Assembly (NCBI GenBank): GCA_014549065.1 | Contig: JACDOX010000030.1 | Location: 4,478,165 to 4,542,164, forward strand | Direction: 5' to 3' | Length of the DNA: 64,000 nucleotides | Source of the DNA: Cardinalis cardinalis | Taxonomy: Eukaryota > Chordata > Aves > Passeriformes > Cardinalidae | Shown: piece after piece, positions 1 through 13,200 of the stretch | Layout: every line of letters begins with the position of its first letter | Numbering within the stretch: position 1 is the stretch's first letter | The notes under the pieces: generated by a model | The model's input: only the letters and a program-made list of their open reading frames with translations | What the model was told of the DNA's origin: nothing | Databases searched by the model: none | Position numbers and translations under genes: made by a program

Positions 1-1172
1 AGATGTTTGTAACCGATATAGTAAAATTGTGATGTGTGGCTGTATGTGAAAGCCTCACGACAAAGGTAGGTTGAGGGATAAAGATATTATCTGAATATTA
101 TCTCTTGGACCACCCTGAACGGATGTATCGTTCAGTTTAAGATTTTAATAGCAAGAAAAGGATGAAGAGACATAAAGTTCTCAGATAAGGGGAACAAATA
201 ACATGTGAAATCCACAAGTTTTTGTGGGGTAGGGTTGTAAGACATATGAATGATATAAAAAAGAAACCAAACATCCCTTCTTAAATCTCAGTCATTACTT
301 TATGCTAAATTTGTACAATCGATGAAACCTCTAAATTCAAACCAGACTTTTGAAAATAATTGTCATCAGGTTCACCTTTGTATGTCTGAGGCCACATTAT
401 ATTCTGGTGTGTTTTTTGGATGGTAGGGTTTGGAAGTGTTTTAGAGTTTGAGGAAATGAAGTCAGACAGGCATGCAAAGATCAGTGTTTTGTTTGAAAAT
501 CCAGTGGTAGTTGGTGACTTAATGCATCCCTAGGGATCCCTCACCACAGCTCCAGGTGAAATCAGTGAGCTATTGAGCCAGGAGAATCCCAGACCTGAAA
601 TGGATTAAAGTCTTTCACTTCCTGTTCCGCTTTCTCTGGAACGGCCCAGGGAGCAGGATCAAGGTGTTCCCNACCCCCAGTTCTAGAGGAGAAACAATCC
701 AATGTCTGAACTGTTCATGCTGAGGTTAGTTTTGCTGNAGAGTGGCACAGAAGAGGGTGTGAAGCTGTGCTGTCAGAGGGAAAGGATGGAGCCATGGCAC
801 CCTCCTTTTGGAAATAGGAACTCTTAAGTTCATCCATCTTGCGCTGCTGGTGGAGAGTGATTTGTGACTGCTGTGTGGGAAAGAGGAAAGGGAGCATAGG
901 AATGAAGACAGTAATCTTCTTCATTTTTGTCCTTCGTTTTTGTCCTCCAAGTTCTTTTTTATCTTATCTTTTACAAAATTAATTGGTAATCTTCACTACT
1001 GAGTACCTGATCTTCCCCTTCTTCCATGTAAAGATTGGGAAGTGTTACTGGATATTGTCACAAAACCAAAAAAACATACAGAATTACACTACATTTTTTG
1101 CTCACAAAACTATAGAATAATTTATGTTAAAGATATGTTTTTGTTAATCTCTTTTGTTTTTCCTTCTTTCAG
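1..1172 (+). other. MRPS35: MRPS35 upstream intron (5' part of gene)
   Basis: AT-rich sequence with no CpG cluster and no open frame resembling the mitochondrial targeting region of MRPS35. It is read as intron lying between an off-window first exon and the first exon visible here. It ends in a strong pyrimidine tract and AG at 1171-1172. No repeat family was recognised. Confidence 0.5.
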
Positions 1173-1216
1173 GCTCAGTAAGGAGAAGAGGTAGGACACC
1201 ACAGTTAGTAAGATCA
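1173..1216 (+). CDS. MRPS35: Candidate MRPS35 exon in the N-terminal region
   Basis: A 44-nt segment follows a long pyrimidine tract ending in CAG and precedes a near-consensus donor GTAAGT. Entered in phase 1 it reads S-V-R-R-R-G-R-T-P-Q-L-V-R-S and joins in frame to A-A-P-P-R-T-E-R of the next exon. Its basic, proline-containing character resembles the poorly conserved region just before the conserved block in mammals. This rests on splice-site strength and frame only; it could be a pseudo-exon. Confidence 0.5.
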
Positions 1217-4200
1217 GTAAGTACTGAAATTTACAGGTAGCTCAGGTGTTTGGCAAAGTTTTCTAAGCTATGTGTTGTGTCAGTTTGCCCAGCAGCCCCT
1301 TCTGCAATCAGATCCTGGTGAAACAATCCCCTGGGACCATTCCAGGCCAGCACCTGCCTTCTGTAACCTTTTCAGTCTATGTTATCAAAAATACAACACT
1401 AAGCTGTTGATTAACTTGCACTGGCACCATGTAGTGCAGGTCGGAAAAGTAACTTAAAGTTGCATTTCCAATAACCCAGACATGTCAATGCTGTTTTCAG
1501 ACTGAGTTTACAGGATTTGTGGTGCTTGCTTTCTGGCATAAAGCTTTTCTTTTTCTAAGAGCATTTGACTGAAATGCTGGTCAGTTTTTGGAGGGTAAGC
1601 TTTTTCTGCAATGTACTGATACATTGTCCCTACACTGGAATTTCTATGGCAAGAACTTTCAGCATTATTAATTATGAACTGTTCCACACCTACAGAATTC
1701 CAGAATTTTAGAACTCGTTGTCTTGTCCCCCATCACATGTTCAGGCCCTTTAGGAAATTTGGTTTGATTCCTCCTCCTGATTTATCCCAAGACAGGAAGA
1801 TGGCAAGTTCTTCTTCCTAAGCATCTCTGCCATCAAATGCAGTGGAAGATTGGGAAAGGCCTGGCAGCTAAGATGGAAAAGGCTCTCTGCTAAAAATTAC
1901 TCTACAAATCAGCACTAACTTTGGCTGTAAAGGTGTCTTGAAGTGTCCAGCTGTGGGAATGGGTTCTTGAAATCATTTTTTGATGTGTTGATCCTGCTTT
2001 GTCTTATATCCTGTGTATCTCCTGTCCCCTTTTCCCTTGATCAGGCTGCACCCCCCAGGACAGAGAGGATGGCTGTGGATCAGGACTGGAGCAGTGTGTA
2101 CCCAACAGCAGCTGCCTTCAAACCTGCCTCTGTGCCTCTCCCAATCAGAATGGGTTACCCAGTGAAGAGAGGAGTGCCTCCACCAAAAGAAGGCAACCTA
2201 GAGCTTATCAAGGTAAAACATGTGCCATGACTGGGGGTCACTTTTAAAGTCATTGTTCACTAAGGCTGCACTGCTTTGATTGGAATATTTNTCTTGGAGG
2301 CTGCTGTCTGCTATTAAGTCACGTAATACTCTCAAGTTTCTAAGTGGGAGCGAATAAAGAGTTCATTAACAAGTGGATGATATCAGGAGACTTTAGGGTG
2401 ATCGTGCCTGTGACTTCTGTCACAGAGTTAAGTCTTTCCCTAAATCAGACTTGAGAAGAGTCTGCTTAAATGAATATTTCCTTAAGCATGTTATACTGCC
2501 TTAGCAAATGTGGGAAGTGTAATCAGATTTCAGTAATGNGCTTTTACTTCTGATCAGACAAAAACCTATTCTTTTGGTAACTCTTAATGTGTTTGTTTCA
2601 GATCCCCAATTTTTTGCATCTTACTCCTCCTGCAATTAAGAAGCACTGTGCAGCTCTTAAAGGTGAGAGGAGGGGGTTGAGGTTTTTTTATTTTTTTGGT
2701 TTGTTTAGTTGGTTGTTTTTTTCTTTTTAAACCATCTCTGGAAGTTTTCAGACAAAGCAAGATGTAACTGTATGTGGTGGAGGCGAGGCATGGTACACTT
2801 GTGGAGCTGGTTATTCAGCTGGCTGTGGCTGGTACTGTCTGCTCTCTTGCTGCTGCCAGGAGTCATCCAGGTGGTGGCAGATAAGTCTCAGGAGGTTGTC
2901 AGCACAAGAGTAAGACTGAAATGTTTCTTTAGCACAAGACCTTGCTTGAACTGATGAGTGGATAGTACAGTGCTTTACAGAAGGTGAGTGGTGAGTGTAA
3001 CTCAGTTCTCAGAGAACTCTCTGATTGAACAGACTTCAGTCAGTAGCCATTATGGGCTGCATTGAATGACCAAAGAGCTTTTAATATGAGACCCTCTGTG
3101 AGAGCAGAGTCTTCTGGGGAGATGCAGGATCTACTGGAGACTAGGAGCATCCTTCCACTCAACAAACCTGTGAGGGGAACCTGNTGAACTCAGGCAAAGG
3201 AAGCCTGTTTTGTGAGACACTGGAAGAGCTTGCCCAGTGACCCTGTGGATACCCCATCCTGGAAGTGTTCAAGCTCAGGTTAGGCAGGGCTTTGAGCAGC
3301 TGGATATAGTAAAAAATCCCCAAAGCAGGAGGGTCACTTCAAACCATTCAGTGATCCTGTTTGGCAGTTGTGAGACTGCATCTGCAGTGCTGTGTCCTGT
3401 TTTTGGGAAGCCAGTACAGAGAGAGACAAGGCAATACAGGAGCAAGTCTAGCAGAGACACTGCTGTTACCTAAATGAGTATGGTTTCTAAGACTAGTACT
3501 TTTAAAAACATATATTGCAATACATTTGAAAGAAAAAAAAACCCAGCCAAATACACCAGAGGTACAGGTATATAAGATACAGATATTACTAGGAGTGTTT
3601 TTCTCTTTATTGTACAGATTTCTGCACTGAGTGGCCAAGTGCTCTGGACAGTGATGAGAAATGTGAGCAGCATTTTCCCATTGAAGTTGAAACAGTAGAT
3701 TATGTTTCTTCAGGGACTTCTATTCGGAATCCCAAAGCAAGAGTGGTGACCTTAAGAGTAAGTAGTAGTTTTGGTAAACAGCCTTTGTTTCAAACCCCTA
3801 AATGCTTGGCTTTCTTTTCCAAACATGCAAATGTAATCTTCTGTAAAGAAATCAAAATCACACACAAGTGAGTACATCTGTGTGTTCCTGACCAAATCTG
3901 TCCATTCATATTCACTGGCCTTGAGACTTGTAAGGCATTGTGGGGATGTGGGGATACTATGCAGATATAAATTGTTTGAATACTCACATTATTCTTGCCT
4001 TATTTTAAGACTTCAATGTGATACAATCCAAAGAAATTCTGCAAATTATGGACTATTCCAGACCTACAGAATTCCAGAATTTTAGAAGTCATTGTCTTGT
4101 CCCCCATCACATGTTCAGGCCCTTTAGGAAATAGAGTTTGCAACTCTGTACTGGTTTGATTCGCCCTCCTGATTTATCCCAAGGCAGGAAGATGGCAAGT

Positions 4201-7200
4201 TCTTCTAATCATCTCTGCCATCAAATGCAGTGGAAGATTGGGAAAGGCCTGGCAGCTAAGATGGGAAAGGCTTTCTGCTAAAAATTCCTCTACAAATCAG
4301 CACTAAATCAGCTTTTTAAACCATCTCTGGAAGTTATACTATGCAGGCATAAATTGCATCCTGAATATGCATCCTGAATAGCTCTCCTTATAGAGGATCT
4401 GCCTGTCTCAAGTACTTCCAGAGTTCAGAGCTTGGATTTTCCAAGGAATTAAAGTTTTTTCTCCTTTTCTTGAAGGTTAAACTTTCTAGCCTGAATTTGG
4501 ATGACCATGCAAAGAAGAAGCTCATTAAGCTNGTGGGAGAGCGGTACTGTCAGGAGACAGATGTGCTCACAATTACAACAGACAGGTGAGCTGCCAGAAG
4601 GACACAAAAATATTGGAGCAATGCCCACAGCTGAGAAAGGACTGNGTGTCTTCCAGTAACACCAGTTATTGTCTTGGTGAATTATTATAATTTAAGGCTA
4701 AAGTGGGACTTAATTAACACTACTCCTGTTATTAACTCTTAAAAACACGTTTTAAAAGAGTTCAGACTTAATGTGTGCTGGATTCCACTTTGGCACAGGG
4801 GGCAAAGAAGTTTCTAATGTCTCCAGAAGATCTGTAAATCCTTGAATATTGTATGTTTTCTTGCTGCCTTGCAGCTGNCCATTCTCCTGTGTTCTTATTA
4901 CTCAAACCTCCTTGATATTATTCTTAGTTGTGTGTAACTGAGAAGTGTACAGGAATCAACCACTCATTTCCTAAGATTGCCTACATGACACAGTAGAAAG
5001 TTTGTTGGTAGGTTTTAACCTTTTGTTCAGAAAAATGTTTTTGCATTTCCAGGTGTCCCCTAAGAAGACAGAACTATGATTATGGCATGCACCTGCTCAC
5101 AGTTCTGTACCACGAATCCTGGGTAAGCAGTTGTTCATGAACTCTCTAAATGTGCTCTCTGTCATATTTTAAAGTAAATGACCTTACAATTATATTCTCT
5201 TCCAACTCATTTTCCTCAAATTCAACCAAGAGAACATTTTGTAGGATTCCAAAAAGAAGATTCCAAAAGAATTAACAGACTCCTCTCTGTTAATTAAAAT
5301 ATGTCTTTTCTTGAGCTCTTCCTGGGCCACAGTAAACTGTGGCTGTTATTTGGAAATGTTCTTCTTCTTAAATGCTCTCTCACATACTTTGTCTCAAGCT
5401 CCTTCTTGCTCAGCAAAGGGGCAGCTTTCCTACTTGCTGACTACAGTTGTTCCTTTCACAGGGAATTCCTCACACTTGTCTCATGTATTTTTGTGGTTGT
5501 GTTGGTGCCCTTCAACAATTTTACAGGCATTTTTTACAGAAAACAAGTGAGCAGTCTGAACTGAAATTGTTGTTGTTGGAAACCCTTAGTAATGTTTTTG
5601 GATGACTGAACTTTGTTCAAATGTCCCATGTCATTATCCCATTGTTTGAGACAGACAAAGCCTTCACCATCTCCATATGTCACTCTTACAGAAGTTGTAC
5701 CTTATCCACTGCTAAAGCTCATACTTACTGTTTTCAGATGTTCTAGAGTAGGAAATGTCTGTATTTAGCATTTTTTATGAATTGGTCTTGATTTCGATCA
5801 CTGCAGTGCTGATGTGAAGAACATCCTAAAGAGGATGAGATATATTTCCCTTCCAGTGGCAGTTGCCTTGAAATATAATTTTCTAATTTTAGAGTGCAGC
5901 AAATTAAATTGGTGGTGAAAGATAACATTTGCTGTACACATGGATGTTTTTCTCCCCAGCAGCATCACATTGCATTGCAAATCTTAAATTAATGGCAGAC
6001 TAGTTTCCAGTATTAAGCAATGACAAGAGAGCTAGACAGTGCTCACTTTAATAACTTCAGACAAACACCACAGCTGTGCTGGGCTCCAGCTTTAATTAGT
6101 GCTGGCAGACAGGGCTATGCAATATTGATATGGGAGTGTTCAGTGTGTATTGAATATGCACAAGTCTCTTGCACTTTTATTACCTTTCATCCTCCATGTT
6201 AATATTTGATGAGTTTGTCAATCAGTTGTAATTGTCTTTGATTCCCATGAAAAATTAATGGTTTCCTGAGACATGGGATTTTATTTTGTGTGACATGTTT
6301 TATTTTGTGGCATGGTTTTTTCCCCCCTGATCGGGGATAATGCCTTTTAATAACTTGCTGAAAGATAGTTTGGATCCATTTTGTAAACCATAAGCACTCA
6401 GTGTGTGGTTTAATTTCATTTACATGAACTTTAGTATTGGAGGGGGATGGACAGGGCCTGGCCTTCCACTTAGGCAGTAACATCAGTCCTGTTTGCAGAG
6501 TTAATTGTAGGATTTGATGACTTTCCCAGCAGAGTAGTGCCACACTGTTAATGCATGTGGCTGATGGAATTGAATCAAAAATATGAGAGCAGTGTTCCAT
6601 TCCTGCTGAGTGAAGGAAGGCTAGATCCATGTAACTTCTGCCCTCAAGCCCTCAAGCTTTGTCCATGATCTCTTTAAATGTGGCAGAACTCCTATGATTT
6701 ATTTTAATAACTGTTTTACTGCATTTTGTCAATGGGAAGCATGTATAGGGGGAAATGTTATATGCAGATATACATCAGGAAATGGAATTTCAAGTGTAAT
6801 TGTGTTTTAGTTGCCAGCAATGTATCATTCTTTTATTACAGTTACAAATGCAGTATCAGACCCATGAGTTCACTTATTTTAAAACAGTCTAAAAATGTTC
6901 ATTTATTTTCTAATTCTAAAATACTTGGAGATGTTTTGCTTGCTGTTTACTNGTTGTCTGCTTATTAATCAGATATTTGTGTTTTATTAGCTTTCAGAAT
7001 GTATTAAGTAGATGGCTGACTTGCTCCAATTAATAAGAATTGAATTTTTCTTCTTTTTACTTCTGTGCTTCCTTTCAAATTATCCCCCAGGATTGTGCCT
7101 GGATTGAATTAATCAGTGAAAGAGTGAGCTATATTGATGGATTATTAATCAGCAGCTTAACCAGTTGTATTTTTGCTGCCTTCAAATGCTGGTACTGCTT

Positions 7201-10200
7201 GATTGCTGTAACATCACTCCAAACCTGGATACGTGTTTATGGTACAAGTGGTTTTTAAAGAGTTAGAGTTTGCTGCCCTCGAGTGGTTGAAAGGATCATG
7301 GATGGATTTCTTCACACAGCTTGGATTAATAGTTTATCACTCAAAAGTCCAGTTCTGTCAGGAGTTGAAAGCAGGAATGAGAAGCAAATGCAGCACAAAG
7401 TCAAATTTCCAGTAAGGAAAAACATTAACAGTAATTAAATTTTTATTGCTCCAATTCCATGTGGTGTTTCAGCATACACAGGATGAGGGAGAGTGAATGA
7501 TCTCAATTTAGCCTTGCTAAGCTGGGATCTTGAAAAATTACTACAAAGTTGTCCTGGATTTTCTATTCTCCACTACTTCTTACAGTAAGAAACAGAAAGG
7601 TGAGGAAAGGAAAAAAATGAAGAATGGGCAGACACCGTGGAACTGGAGGCTTAACTAAAATTTATCAACACTGCACTGTACAGCTTGATTGAATTTCAGG
7701 GGAACTACTTTTGCATTTCTTTTCAGAGCTTTCAGTGGCAAGGCACTGGTGGGATGCAGTGTCTGTGTTTGCATGCTGGATGGGTATTTTTACATGACCA
7801 CTGATGATAACACTCAAATCCATCATACAGCTTTTCTTTAGGCTTCATCTTCATTTTTTTCAACTGCAGTCATTTTAAGCCATTCCAAATAAACATAATT
7901 TTTTACCNCTTCAGGTTGTGCTAGTAATACTTGGTAACAACAGAATTTTGCAGTTTGATAGTGGGAGTTTACCTTGCAATTCAGCCTATAATATGTGATA
8001 TGAGTCCACTGTTGAAACCTTAAGCAGGTCTCTGGCTACTCAGGATTCCGAAGTTCATGTTTGGAACACTCAGGATGTTATGACATGGGGGTTGTAGAGT
8101 TGTAGTAGCAGGTGGAGGGGGCACTCAAGTCTTGCTGAAGGTCCCTGGGCATCTTTAGCATCACTGAAGATGTTCAGGGTGAAGCTCCTGACTTGGGGAC
8201 CTTAGAACAGTGAAGGGTGGTGTAACTGTGGCCTCTCTTCCTAGAACAGGCTTCTGTCTCAGTGTGGTTTAAGTTATGCAGACTGAGGCTGAAGTGAGGC
8301 TGGTCTCTAAATGTTGGAATATGTCCTTTGTTTTGAACCATGGATTCCATTGCATGCTCACCAGAATTGGACAGCTTAGAGTCCTCATCAGTAATGGGAG
8401 CCAGAAAAGGTAAAGCTGAAGTAGTTTTATCCATTTCCTCTGAGTTCAAACATCTAAAATCAAAGGAAGGAGGTTTCCTGACCTCCTCCTAGTAGAAGAA
8501 GGTTACACTTTTTTTGTACCTCTTGGAACCAAAAAAGGATGAGCATTTCAGCAAAAGGTTGAATTAGGAACTGGCTTTGTAATATCTCTGACTGTAGTAA
8601 GCTTTTTGCAATACCTTGTGCTTAAGCTCCATATTTGTTGTTGCTGGAGGAACAAGGCTCCTTTTTGATGCATAAATTGAATTTTTGAGGCTGTTCAATT
8701 TTCAGTCTGTGTTGGAGTGAAACAAAGTCTTGTGGGGCATAGACATTAGTAAACTGAACAGAAAATCATCAGACTTGGATTTTTAATATCACTGATCTCT
8801 CTTGATGAGATCAAAATCTTGTCTGGTCAGCCTTCCAAAAACAAAGTGAGGAAGATAAATACTTTACAAATGACCCTTTCAGAAATCTGGATTTTTCAGA
8901 AAATGCATGCAGCTACTTCAGCCTAGAGAAATTAGATATTGTCTTTTGTTTTGAAGAGACTGATGGCAACTTTCCTGAGTTAGTTACAGAGCCAGAGACT
9001 AAACTTGAGAGCATCATTAATTATGAGGGCATCATTATTTATGGGAGCATCTCTTATGTAGTGTTAGTCTTTGGGGCAGAGTTCTGTTTTTGTTTCTCTG
9101 CTTGTTCTCCTTTTGTGTTACNTGTTTGTACCTCACTGGATTTTTTATCCTCATAGTTTCTCTTGATTTTCCCTTGACCCTCTAGAGGTCCTACCTGTCC
9201 TGTGCCATTGCTGTGTCCTAGAAAATACAGTTCTGCTTATTTAGAAGAATGGATTTTAACTTATTCCACATCACCAAGCAATTACAATTTCTGTATCCAA
9301 TCTCATATGATACAAATAGGTTTTGCCTTTCTACAAACGTCTCTTGATATTTCTAAGTTGTTAATTAAATAGTACAGAGCAAAGTGTATTATATCCAAAG
9401 AGATAAGCACATAATTGTTTTGTCAACTCCTCTTAGGATTGAAGGTTCCCAGTAACCTGGAAAATGTTAGCATAGTTGTCATTTATTAGCTAAAAATCTA
9501 AGATTATTGTACCACACAGAGCATCTTTTATTTCAATGCACTACAAAGATGTAGGTGTATTTATTCCAGGCTATACAGAGTTTGAAATTTGACTTGGCAT
9601 TTAAGGAACTTTGCTTCCCCTCAAAAATATTCCTTTAAAAATAACTGGTCATTGCTAAACAGCATTAAATATTTAACTGTTCAAACCATTGACAAGAAAA
9701 TTAACCAACATGAGTCATGCTTTTAATTGCCCTCAAGATTTCTGTGTGCCACTAGAGAAATTATAGTTCAAATGTTTTTCCCTAAAGGAAGATCAGGGAA
9801 CTGAAAACATTAAGTCTCTGTATCACTGCAGCAACAAAATTGCTGCAAGTTACGCAGGCAGAAAAAACCCCAAGCACATTGATGGTGAAATGCCTGCTTA
9901 AGAGATCCCAAATTCTTTCCTTTCTTCTGCACTTTAAGGTACCATATAAAGTGAAGCCTTTTGTTAATGGCTTGCATGTAAAAAGCAACTTCACTGTCCA
10001 AAGTCTATTTTAGTATCCATACTCTTTCAGAATTCAGATTAAGCACTGTAAAGGCTTGTAAATCTCCTAAAATACTGGCTAAAACTGTAGCATAAAAGAT
10101 TTGCTTAGAAACAAATCCTTATTATGTTTATGGCATGGAAAAAATAATTCTTTATCTTTGCATTAGGAAGTGAAAAAGTAGCCTTTTATGCCTCTTTAGT

Positions 10201-13200
10201 CATAGGTTTAGATCTTTGACTTTATATGGAAAAGTGTTTTCTGGTGTTTTGATTTGGGTTTTTTTTTTATTCTTATTTTAAGTTTTTTATTAGGGAAAGG
10301 TTGAAAGTATCCGCTGAGTGCATCTTTAGCCAAGCTGGGTAATACTGAGATTCTGTCTTACGTGTGACAGAATGAGGAAACCATTTTTAGTGAATTCTTA
10401 TTTTTAACCTGGTTCACAAAGTGGGGATTCTAGGAAAATATTACACAACACCACACTTGAATTCCACTTCTCACACTTTTATTCTCATTTTTAGGACTGC
10501 AGTTTTAAAACTGGTGAACAGTTTTTAACATGTTCACTAACATGTCAAATCTGCAGGGGGCAAAAATAATTCAATTACTAAAATTTGAGTGATAAAGACC
10601 TAATTTTTGAACTTTATGTTATTGTCCTTATTAGTTTTATTCATAACACTTCAAACTGAGACTGCAACATTTCCTGTAACATTTCCACTGTTCAGGCTTC
10701 ATGGTGCTTGTCTACCTAGAGTGTGTTTCCAATTGCCTGTATAATTCTACAGTCACTTTTCTCTTGCTGTAAATTCTGTTGAAAAGGTATCAAAGTTTCA
10801 CTGGATACAGTTTGCAAAAACTAGTGGATTTGGAACTCTCCCCCTGCTGTCAAATCCCTTCCTGCCTTCCCCCTCACCTCCCACCACGCAGTCAAGATTT
10901 TATTTTAAAACCNATGTTGACAACATCATTCTGCTGGGAAAGATTCCAAGAAAGAAATACTCAACAGTCGCTTTAAAATCTTGCTCTGTAATGCTCACAA
11001 GAGGTAGGGAAATCTTAATCTGTTTATCAGCATGCATCTCCAGAATCCTGTGACTTGCTGTATACAGAGAAGGATATTCCTGAAGAGATATGTGTAATAC
11101 TGTCATTAGTCCTTGTTGTCTCTGCTGTGACTTAGAGGTGTTTAAAAGGCTCACAGGGATCTTTTGTTTAAACTTCAGACATGAGTTTGGTCCAGGGAGT
11201 GACCAGCAGTGATACCCATATTCCCTTACCCCTGAGAAACCCTATCCCTGTGAGAGAGGCTTNGGCTTGGAAATTCTGTTGGAGTTCAGGGGAAAAATGT
11301 CTTGGATAGCCACTCTGCAGATAACCAGGGGATGTGTAAAGCAGGATGGTGCTGTTCATTTAAGACTCTAAATCCCCACCCTGGATTGCAGGGTTTGTCA
11401 AGCAGACAAGGAACACTTCACTGTGCCCACTTGTTCCATTAATGTTTCAGCAGTACAGGGCTACAGGATGTCCTTTTGTTCCTGTTTTTTCTCCAGAAAT
11501 TGAGTGAGGTCCTTTTACTCCTGTGCTTTATTGTGTCAAGGGTTTAATGTCAGTCATATGAACCTTTGAGCAGTGTGAGTTGCTGCTTCTGACTAAACAT
11601 TTGGACTCAGACTCAAAAAAACAAGAGATGCCATTTACCAGGTGCAGGACACAGCAGTTGGGAAACTGTTTTAAATTCAGATAGAGGAATCCAAGCACAC
11701 AAGAGCTGCAGGGTGAAAAAAAATCTTAGAGCTTAATTAAAGGTTATTGAATACTGTGGTTTGACTGCAGCAGCCTTGATGCTTAGTGGAAAGAATAACC
11801 TTTAAATAAACAAATGAAAAACAATACCAAAACACACACCCCACCTTACCTCCTTCCCAGAAAAGAAAAAACAAACAAAACATACCCTGAACAGCAACAA
11901 AAAAACTTCTCCCCTGACTTGCAAGATGTTTTTTTGATTCTGCATAGCACAGCTAAAAATTTACTGAAGAGCCCTTTTTGGCAAGTGATTTTAGAAAAGG
12001 CAAAATCAGTGTGATGTAAAGGCTTTACTAGAAGGTTTCTTTGAATATATTTCCAGAGAAATGCAAGTTTTATTTAGGCATGATTTTATAACAATTGTAA
12101 GAAAAACATGAATAGCAAAACTAAACCCAAAATACTTCAAATTGTAATTCTTACATAGGTGAGGTAACATAAAGATATTGGTTACATCAGTAAAGTACTA
12201 AATAATTATAAATATTCAAACATACAGACTGCAATATATAAAAATGCAAATATATAAAAATGCAAATATATCACTGAAGCACCTGTATTTATCAAAGTAC
12301 AATGAAAAATAGCATTTGAAATATTCCTTAAAGATTCTTTCAAGGCCTGCTGGAGAGATGTTGAAAGACAGAATTAATACAGAACAAATGTATTTACAGG
12401 CATTGAGATGGTTTCTTCTGTCAGTGCCCTCCTAGTGATCGTATCTGATTTTGCAGCACTGATTGGGTAATGATCAGCACCTTTTGGATAGAGATTCTCT
12501 TGAGCANTGTATTTTGCAGGAAGAAGAAATGGATTTGTTGGTGGTGCTTTTCTTCATGGATCACGTCATGGGTTACTCCTTAGGCACTGTCTCACTTTCC
12601 CCCACCAGCCAGTGCAGCCAGACCAGAACCCTGTGCTAGGGACATAGTTCTGCTTCCACAACTGCAGTGTTGAGGGCTCTTTAAAATTACTACTTGTGCA
12701 AGGTTTTTAGTTACTCATTATGTACAGTCCATAAGCTTTTCTCTCACTCTGACTCAGCCAGTTGTATCTGCCAGATATGGAAAGAACCTGATGAGTGGGA
12801 GAAAGGAGTTCATCCTGCTCATACAGGCTTGAGTTACAAGGAGGAAATACCTTCCACCATGAATGCAGCTTTTAAAGGGAATTGCTATGAGAGATCAATT
12901 TATTCAAATTATTGTTGCTTTATTTCACTCTTGGGTAGTTTTTAAGGCTGTGCATTTTCTTTCAGAAAACTGAGAAATGGGAGAGTGAGAAGTCTGAGGA
13001 AGACATGGAAGAGTATATTTGGGAAAACAGTCGCTCTCAGAAAAATGCCTTGGACACCCTGCTTCGAATAAAAGCCTCAGAGAATGTCAGCAATGTCACT
13101 AAGGAGGAGCTGCTGGCATCTGAAGTGGTTAAGAATTACAGAAACTCAGTCATTGCGCTTAAAAATGAAGGTGAAACAGAAAGTAACATGTCTCAGTACA

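Noticed and set aside
1943..2230. MRPS35 start within an open frame that begins at 1943
   Set aside because: The first 34 codons are intron read-through before a good acceptor at 2041-2044; conserved residues start at 2045.
6199..6630. 143-codon minus-strand open frame in the large MRPS35 intron
   Set aside because: No domain, signal peptide or splice context; it looks like a chance open frame in intron sequence.
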